Source: DASPKW01 sp038244055
GTDB lineage: Bacteria; Planctomycetota; Phycisphaerae; Tepidisphaerales; Tepidisphaeraceae
DNA: 7,548 bases
Reading direction: 5' to 3'
NCBI GenBank assembly: GCA_038244055.1
Contig: JBBRTW010000368.1
Location: forward strand, 1 to 7,548
Position numbers and translations under genes: made by a program. Each line of letters starts with the position of its first letter. The stretch's first letter is position 1. Positions 1 to 4,707 of this stretch are shown here, one piece after another. A model generated the notes under the pieces. That model had not been told where the DNA came from. It worked only from the letters and a program-made list of their open reading frames with translations, and made no database searches.

Positions 1-170
1 CCGGGCTGGAGCGGAACCTGGACGTGGAATTGTCGGGCCTCGCTCGCGCTCGGTGCTATGACGAAAATCGGACGATGTGCCTCGGTCACGGGCTGTTGAT
101 ACAGACGAGGCCGCCGGCCTGCAAATGACCCCCGAACGTGCCAACAGGAATCCAGATCATTGGCCCTCAT
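1..170 (-). CDS. Possible 5' end of an unidentified minus-strand gene, cut by the left edge
   Basis: One minus-strand frame is open from an ATG at 170-168 to the left edge, giving about 56 residues. A stop in the same frame lies upstream at 281-279. The peptide begins MRANDLDSCWHV and contains a short hydrophobic stretch, RPIFVIAPSASEAR, which could be a first beta strand and loop. I recognise no family. There is no clear Shine-Dalgarno sequence before the ATG. A plus-strand frame in exact antisense register (3-128, ending in TGA) is also open, with similarly GC-rich third positions, and could instead be the tail of an upstream plus-strand gene. Either reading, or neither, may be right. Confidence 0.22.
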   Translation of the reverse strand, partial: MRANDLDSCWHVRGSFAGRRPRLYQQPVTEAHRPIFVIAPSASEARQFHVQVPLQP

Positions 171-347
171 ACGAAAGGCGTGGCGACTTGCCGGGGGCGG
201 GCGATCCACCTCGGGGTGAGCCGGGCGGGTGCGAGCGATGAAGTTGATGGAGGATCTGGCGAATTTCCGCCTTCTCCTTCAGAATAGGCTCATCGCCTCA
301 TTGCATTGAATCATTCGAACTCCTGAAAATCATTAACCAGCGTGCCG
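171..347. other. Non-coding upstream region of the acyltransferase gene
   Basis: I see no convincing gene here. On the minus strand a 45-codon stretch after a stop at 300-298 reads as a helix-like peptide (ILKEKAEIRQILHQLHRSH) but has no ATG, GTG or TTG start near its beginning and ends in a stop at 159-157. It may be a gene remnant or chance. Closer to the acyltransferase gene, TTGCAT at 301-306 and TGAAAA at 324-329 are 17 bases apart. This is a weak sigma-70-like pair, too poor a match to call a promoter. The sequence turns AT-richer from about 296 to 340, as expected for a promoter region. Confidence 0.4.
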
Positions 348-2117
348 ATGTCTACACCCGAATCGTTTTCCGTTCATACCCCCCTTGGAGCGGCCCACAT
401 CGTCACCCGCCAGCAGATCGAATCCTGCCCGGCCTGGTCCCGTTGCTTCAGCGGCCATCGCCAGGATCATCGCTACTACCGCATCGTTGAAGACACGATT
501 CGCCAGGACTTCGAATATCGCTATGTCGTATTGGAAGACCTACTGTGCAGTCCGCGGGCGATCCAGCCCGTTTTTCTGGTGAATCAGGACATTCTTGAAG
601 GGTCCGGCCGATTTCTGCGCGCGATGGCTGGGTTGATTCGCGCCGTCTTTCCGCGATTCATGTTCATCCGAACGCTCATGATCGGCTGCGTTGCGGGTGA
701 AGGACATTTGGGACTGATCGAGGCCGATGGCGGCGCATCCCTTTTCCAGGGAGATTCCGCGACCTGGGTCGGGCGTATTCTGGGACTCGTGCTCAGGCCA
801 TGCGCCAAGCGGCTGGGCGCGTCGCTGGTTGTTTTGAAGGAGTTCTCGCATCTGCACCGTCCGGCGTTGATTCCATTGGCCGAGCACGGCTTTACTCGCG
901 TCCCCAGTTTTCCCATGACGCGACTGGGCCTGAATTACCGGGATTTCGAGCATTACATGACCGCGGCGCTGAGCCGCAACGCGCGAAAAAGCCTGCGGCG
1001 GAATCTCCGCGAGGCGCAGGCGGCCGGGCCGATTGAACTGCAGATCGTCGAGGATGTCACCCCATGGGTTGACGAGGTGTACCCGCTCTACCTTCAGGTT
1101 TACGATCGCGCCACGCTCCGCTTTGAAAAACTTACGAAGGAGTACCTTTGCCGCATTGGGCGCGAGATGCCCGAGCGCGTCCGGTTTTTCATCTGGCGGC
1201 AGGCGGGCCGGGCGGTGGCACTCAGCATTTGCATGATCCACGATGATACGATTTACGACATGTATTTGGGGATGGAGTATCCCCTGGCACTCGATCTGCA
1301 CTTGTACTTCCACACGATACGCGACACCCTCGCCTGGGCGATGGCGCGCGGCTTTCGCTGGTACGTCAGCACGGCGCTGGGATACGCTCCCAAGCTGCAG
1401 TTGGGATGCCACCTCGTTCCGCTCGACCTCTATGTCCGGCACACGTCGCCGCTCTTTAACGTATTCATGAGACGCATGCTGCCAATTCTTGAGCCGACCC
1501 GGCATGACAAGACCCTACGCGCGTTTCCGAACTGGAAGGACCTGTGGGATCCGCTGCCGATGAAAGAAACGCCCGCGATCGAAGCAGTTGGCGATGGCGC
1601 CCCAGCAGCTTTGCGCACGGTTGGGCCGAATTCGAACCCGTCGGAAGCCGATGTGGGCCACCGCGCTCCGCCGGGCGCCGATGTTGAGGTTTCAGCCCGG
1701 CCGGGGGTCGCGGCGCCGCCGATGGGGCGGTGGTTTCTCAATCCCTATCTTCAGATTGCCCTGGGGGCGCTGCTGGTGGCGGCATCGGAATTGCTCCTTA
1801 AGAAAGGGGCCTCGGTGGCCGCGCGCTGGCCCGGCGCGGTTTCCTGGACGGGGATCGCCGCGCTGGGTTCGATTTGGACCTGGGGCGGAATTCTCACCTA
1901 TATTTTGAGCTTTGCGAGTTGGCTGTATGTTCTCAAATATGTGCCGCTTGGAATCGCCTTTACGCTGGTGAATTCCGTGCAGATTCTGGTGCCCGTCGGG
2001 GCGTGGCTCTTCCTGGGCGAGCCGGTTTCGCCGACGCGCTGGGCCGGAATCGCTCTTGTGGCCGCCGGCATTCTCCTGCTCGTGCGACCGGCGGCCGCCG
2101 CGGAGACCAGATTATGA
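348..2117 (+). CDS. GNAT/FemAB-like acyltransferase fused to a four-helix EamA/SMR-type membrane domain
   Basis: This is a two-part protein of 589 residues. Residues 1 to about 400 resemble the GNAT-fold, FemAB/BioF2-like acyltransferases (Acetyltransf_6 type), which transfer an acyl or aminoacyl group to an amine. The most family-like stretch is around residues 205-400, with the blocks LSRNARKSLRRNLREA, VYPLYLQVYDRA, FEKLTKEYLCRIG, RFFIWRQAGRAVALSICM and PLDLYVRH. A Pro/Ala/Gly-rich linker follows (about 401-462). Residues 463-581 form a hydrophobic domain with four predicted membrane helices, including SELLLKKGA near helix 1 and WLFLGEPVS before helix 4, as in EamA/SMR half-size transporters. 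The frame is continuous, with no sign of a frameshift. GTG at 342 is an alternative start; neither start has a clear Shine-Dalgarno sequence. The stop overlaps the start of the next gene, itself a free EamA/SMR unit, so the two probably dimerise. The substrates are unknown. The domain calls are firm; the exact reaction is not. Confidence 0.88.
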   Translation: MSTPESFSVHTPLGAAHIVTRQQIESCPAWSRCFSGHRQDHRYYRIVEDTIRQDFEYRYVVLEDLLCSPRAIQPVFLVNQDILEGSGRFLRAMAGLIRAVFPRFMFIRTLMIGCVAGEGHLGLIEADGGASLFQGDSATWVGRILGLVLRPCAKRLGASLVVLKEFSHLHRPALIPLAEHGFTRVPSFPMTRLGLNYRDFEHYMTAALSRNARKSLRRNLREAQAAGPIELQIVEDVTPWVDEVYPLYLQVYDRATLRFEKLTKEYLCRIGREMPERVRFFIWRQAGRAVALSICMIHDDTIYDMYLGMEYPLALDLHLYFHTIRDTLAWAMARGFRWYVSTALGYAPKLQLGCHLVPLDLYVRHTSPLFNVFMRRMLPILEPTRHDKTLRAFPNWKDLWDPLPMKETPAIEAVGDGAPAALRTVGPNSNPSEADVGHRAPPGADVEVSARPGVAAPPMGRWFLNPYLQIALGALLVAASELLLKKGASVAARWPGAVSWTGIAALGSIWTWGGILTYILSFASWLYVLKYVPLGIAFTLVNSVQILVPVGAWLFLGEPVSPTRWAGIALVAAGILLLVRPAAAAETRL

Positions 2118-2452
2118 AGGTGATTGCCGTTGTTCTCTGCGTACTATGCCAACTGTTCCTGGTCATCGGTCAGATTCTGCTAAAGCGCGCCATGACCTCA
2201 CCCGATCCGCTGCCCTGGCGGGCGACGGCTATGCGCCTGCTGCCAGGAATTGCCTGCATGACGGCCTGGTTTTTTCTCTGGCTCGGCTTGCTTCAGGATT
2301 GGGAATTGAGTCAGGTGTTTCCGTTTGAAGGCCTCAACCCCGCCCTGCTGGTGCTGGGCGCATGGGTATTCCTGAAGGAGCGCGTGAGCCCCTCCGCCTG
2401 GGCCGGCATCGCGCTGATTACCCTCGGAATCATTCTGGTCAGCGGCAGTTGA
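2114..2452 (+). CDS. Small EamA/SMR-type membrane protein, ArnE/ArnF-like half transporter
   Basis: This 112-residue protein is almost entirely membrane-embedded, with four predicted helices at about residues 3-22, 37-58, 66-86 and 92-110. Its length is typical of SMR or ArnE/ArnF-like subunits, which work as dimers. The first helix ends in GQILLKRAM, resembling the GQ..K pattern of ArnE-type proteins. The end of helix 3 carries WVFLKERVS, the usual fLkErvs signature before the last helix. The ATG lies inside the stop of the preceding gene (ATGA, four-base overlap), and GGAG at 2102-2105 sits eight bases upstream as a ribosome-binding site, so translational coupling is likely. Because the upstream protein ends in a homologous four-helix domain, this is probably its dimer partner in a carrier that exports or flips a lipid or amine product. 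The glutamate expected in EmrE-type multidrug exporters is not at the usual place, so drug efflux is less likely. Confidence 0.88.
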   Translation: MKVIAVVLCVLCQLFLVIGQILLKRAMTSPDPLPWRATAMRLLPGIACMTAWFFLWLGLLQDWELSQVFPFEGLNPALLVLGAWVFLKERVSPSAWAGIALITLGIILVSGS

Positions 2453-2466
2453 TCCCCGGACCATCC

Positions 2467-3303
2467 TCAAATTCCCGCCAGCGCCGGCCACACGGTTCGC
2501 AGTACCTGTTCGTTTCGCGCGACATCCCCGGTTTCAACGGGCGGATGATCCCACCACCCGGCCAGTTTCTGCTCCCAGCGCGCGTAACGCGGCCGCGAGT
2601 AGGCCCCGCAGAGATCGCCTCCAACCAGAGGGGATGCCGCCGCCAGGAGCCGAACCGCCCAGGCCACATCATCGGCGGTGAACAGGCCGTTTTCCCAGTT
2701 GGTAAAGGCCTCTTCTTTGCGCACGCAGTCGATGTCGATTGTGATGTATACCGCCGATCCCCCGAGTCGGCTCGCGAATCGCTCAAATCGGTCGCGCCAG
2801 TTGTTCCGCGTCATGCAATCGAACCGCCGCGCTGTCGCCGGGCTTTGTCTCTCCGCCCAGCCATGCACGGCCAACCGACCCGCGCGAAGTAAGCGGCGAT
2901 TGCGGAAGATTCTGCCAGGCCAGGCCAGTTCGAAATTGCCGCAGCCCCAGATCGCGGCCCGCTGCACGAGGGGCCATTCCAGCGCGCGGTTGATCCATCC
3001 CCCGCAGGCCCATTGGGGCGGCCGGGTATCCCAATCGGGATGATTGTCGAACGAGACCAGCGTAAAGGGCCGGGTCGGTCGGCGAATGTGCAAGCCCGTG
3101 AGGTGGTGAAAGTCGCCCGATCCGGTAATAACCAACTGGGGTAATTGCGGCCCGACCTCCGCCGCGAAGAATTCGATCGTTTTCCGCGGCGAAATATAGC
3201 GCAACTTCGGCCCCCAGCGCCGCGCATCGATGTGAGGCATCCCCGCCACCACGCCGGCCGGATTCCAGGCATCATCGAGATTGAGATACGCGCAAAGGCT
3301 CAC
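2467..3303 (-). CDS. Divergent arginase/agmatinase-fold (ureohydrolase family) protein
   Basis: This 278-residue protein carries the metal-ligand motifs of the ureohydrolase fold. GDFHH at 63-67 corresponds to the GGDHS motif. SFDNHPDWD at 84-92 gives the complete D-x-H-x-D (D86, H88, D90). ITIDIDCV at 187-194 gives the D-x-D pair (D190, D192). These residues bind the two manganese ions in arginase, agmatinase and formimidoylglutamase. The protein is divergent: motif 1 has an extra residue and a second histidine, the usual DPxxxPGTGTP after the D-x-D is replaced by a sequence around NWENG (202-206), and the C-terminal glutamate motif is replaced by GGDLCGAYS (228-236). The substrate therefore cannot be named; arginine, agmatine or another guanidino or amide compound are possibilities. 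The start is a GTG; an in-frame stop two codons upstream fixes it as the earliest start, and the first beta strand begins almost at once. The gene ends 14 bp from the EamA-like gene, tail-to-tail, and diverges from the desaturase gene. Confidence 0.82.
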   Translation of the reverse strand: MSLCAYLNLDDAWNPAGVVAGMPHIDARRWGPKLRYISPRKTIEFFAAEVGPQLPQLVITGSGDFHHLTGLHIRRPTRPFTLVSFDNHPDWDTRPPQWACGGWINRALEWPLVQRAAIWGCGNFELAWPGRIFRNRRLLRAGRLAVHGWAERQSPATARRFDCMTRNNWRDRFERFASRLGGSAVYITIDIDCVRKEEAFTNWENGLFTADDVAWAVRLLAAASPLVGGDLCGAYSRPRYARWEQKLAGWWDHPPVETGDVARNEQVLRTVWPALAGI

Positions 3304-3354
3304 CTCTCACCCATCCCAACGTTCCTGAGTTTCTGATAAGGTGGAATATTGATC
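3304..3354. promoter_or_regulatory. 51-bp divergent intergenic region between ureohydrolase and desaturase genes
   Basis: These 51 bases separate two start codons that point away from each other, so promoters for both genes must lie here or extend into the opposing coding regions. No convincing -35/-10 pair is visible; TGATAAG near 3334-3340 is only a weak -10-like element. The compactness suggests coordinated control of the two genes, which is inference. Confidence 0.3.
3338..3344 (+). promoter_or_regulatory. Ribosome-binding site deciding the desaturase start
   Basis: AAGGTGG is a Shine-Dalgarno-like sequence. It ends ten bases before the ATG at 3355 and only four bases before the in-frame TTG at 3349, so the ATG is the more likely start. 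Confidence 0.5.
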
Positions 3355-4290
3355 ATGGATCATTCTTCGACAACCAAGACAACTCGACCAGTGCCCGAAT
3401 CCGCCGTGCTTACTTCGCGTCGGAAAATACACGGCTTCTGGGCGCATTCCCGCTGGGACATGATCCCGGCGCTAGCTGGCTTGGCGCACCTGGGTTACGT
3501 TGTCTTTCTCTTCTGGGCATTCCCGCGGTTCTCCTGGTGGGCGCTGATTCCCATGGGGCTGGTCGCTTCGATTTCCATCTCGTGGAATATCAACGGTGTC
3601 TCGCACAATTTTCTCCATAACCGATTCTTCCGTTCGACGATCCTGAATCATCTCTTCTCACTGGTCGAGTCGCTGGCCGTCGGCTTTTCCCAGGTCTTCT
3701 ACGAAGCGGTCCATCGTCGCCATCATATGGGCAATGCCGATCGACCCGATGACGCCGGCCAGACGATCGATCCGCTTTCCATTTATAAACACGGCCATCA
3801 CGGGCAGGCCGAAAATCCTTGGACCTATGTTTTCTGCTCATACTTTCGCGATGACCCGGCGGCCATTTTTAACGATGTCAAACGCCTGCGCGGTCGATTC
3901 GAGGCATGGTTCGGGGTGTTCGAAATCGCATCGTTCATCGGCATTTACTTCACCGCCGGCGTGCTGAACTGGCGGTTCATTCTGTACTGGCTTCCTTTCT
4001 ACTATTTCGGGCACTGCCTGTCATACCTCAACGGCTACTATCTTCATTACGGCGGAAATCCGGATGTGCCGATGGCCTGGGGCGTGAGCTCATACCACCG
4101 GTTGTACAACTGGCTATGGTTCAACAACGGTTACCACGCCGAGCATCACTACCGGCCTAAAATTCACTGGACGAAAATGAAAAAACTTCACGAGGATATC
4201 AGAGGCAAGCAGCGCCAAGCCGGCGTTCGCGTCATCAGGCCGCCCCATGCGCTGGGATTTCTGGATTCGGATCTCCCTCCCAGAAAGTGA
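3355..4290 (+). CDS. Membrane fatty-acid desaturase (di-iron, three histidine boxes)
   Basis: This 311-residue integral membrane protein has the histidine boxes of the fatty-acid desaturase/hydroxylase family. HNFLH lies at 84-88, HRRHH at 120-124 and HAEHH at 261-265, the last within NNGYHAEHHYRP. An extra histidine at 220 (GHCL) may also be a ligand, as in related enzymes. Hydrophobic segments lie at about residues 38-56, 61-79, 185-203 and 206-226, giving the usual arrangement in which the boxes face the cytoplasm. Such enzymes use oxygen and electrons to introduce a double bond or hydroxyl into an acyl chain. The well-conserved blocks VGFSQVFYEAVHRRHHMGN, FRDDP and AWGVSSY mark a distinct subfamily whose substrate I cannot name. 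It may be a lipid-linked or free acyl chain, or a non-fatty substrate. The start is ATG; a TTG two codons earlier is the alternative. The gene is followed by a short hairpin and stands head-to-head with the ureohydrolase gene. Confidence 0.92.
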   Translation: MDHSSTTKTTRPVPESAVLTSRRKIHGFWAHSRWDMIPALAGLAHLGYVVFLFWAFPRFSWWALIPMGLVASISISWNINGVSHNFLHNRFFRSTILNHLFSLVESLAVGFSQVFYEAVHRRHHMGNADRPDDAGQTIDPLSIYKHGHHGQAENPWTYVFCSYFRDDPAAIFNDVKRLRGRFEAWFGVFEIASFIGIYFTAGVLNWRFILYWLPFYYFGHCLSYLNGYYLHYGGNPDVPMAWGVSSYHRLYNWLWFNNGYHAEHHYRPKIHWTKMKKLHEDIRGKQRQAGVRVIRPPHALGFLDSDLPPRK

Positions 4291-4307
4291 AGCAGTACCA
4301 TCCAATC

Positions 4308-4327
4308 TTCCACGCCGCCCCGTGGAA
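4308..4327 (+). terminator. Hairpin after the desaturase gene, possible terminator
   Basis: TTCCACG at 4308-4314 pairs perfectly with CGTGGAA at 4321-4327 around a six-base loop, 17 bases after the desaturase stop. No T-run follows, so it is not a standard intrinsic terminator. It may act with Rho or simply protect the 3' end of the mRNA. Confidence 0.35.
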
Positions 4328-4694
4328 CGAATCCAAACAAAGTGGTTACCCGGGCCGTTTCAATCGCTTGGGGCAAAGACACTTACGGTCAAATGAAAAT
4401 TCGGAACGGCCGGCGTAGGATCCATCTCAGCGGTCACGGCGGACCTGCCAGGGCGGCCGCACTTAAACTTGGCAACACATAACATAAGCACCCGTCGGCG
4501 TATCTAATCCTTTCTCGCATCGCAAAGGTGCCGTTCGGCCGACATTCATTGCCGATTACAGAATTTTGTTGCTTTCCCGGACCGCAAGGGGATGATTCGC
4601 ATGTGCCGTCGTCGATGTCCATGGGCGGCTTGGATGGCGAATCGGATCGCTGGAGTATGGGTCGGAGTGATGGGTGTACGCTCGATGGTGAGTG

Positions 4695-4700
4695 GGAAGG
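4695..4700 (+). promoter_or_regulatory. Candidate ribosome-binding site for the protease gene
   Basis: GGAAGG lies seven bases before ATG 4708, which is why I chose this start. A rival GAGGGG at 4777-4782 lies six bases before ATG 4789. The latter start would leave only four residues before the LERR motif, which is shorter than I would expect. Confidence 0.35.
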
Positions 4701-4707
4701 CATCGCG

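Larger units (their letters stand above)
4291..4707. other. Intergenic region between desaturase and protease genes
   Basis: I find no supported gene in these 417 bases. They contain a hairpin shortly after the desaturase stop and an AT-richer section at about 4460-4575 that probably holds the protease promoter, though no good -35/-10 pair stands out. The protease reading frame is already open from a stop at 4480-4482, so its true start could lie inside this region at ATG 4615, 4621 or 4657. The peptide this would add (for example GGLDGESDRWSMGRSDG) is acidic, uses less GC-rich third positions and does not look like an export signal. Open minus-strand frames here look like shadows. Confidence 0.5.

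Noticed and set aside
540..1505. Long minus-strand open frame of 321 codons opposite the acyltransferase gene
   Set aside because: It lies fully inside a recognisable acyltransferase domain on the plus strand, has no family-like motifs, and is explained by the GC-rich codon bias of the real gene.
1874..2113. Upstream extension of the small EamA-like gene by 80 codons
   Set aside because: The extension overlaps the membrane domain of the previous gene out of frame and has no transporter features. The ATG at 2114, with its own ribosome-binding site, gives a family-typical 112-residue protein.
2453..2466. Bidirectional terminator between the convergent EamA-like and ureohydrolase genes
   Set aside because: The gap is only 14 bp and no stem-loop with T-runs is visible on either strand.
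4500..4575. Possible riboswitch before the protease, suggested by GCAAAGGTGCC near 4522
   Set aside because: It loosely recalls part of the c-di-GMP-I riboswitch, but the other conserved blocks and the paired stems are missing.
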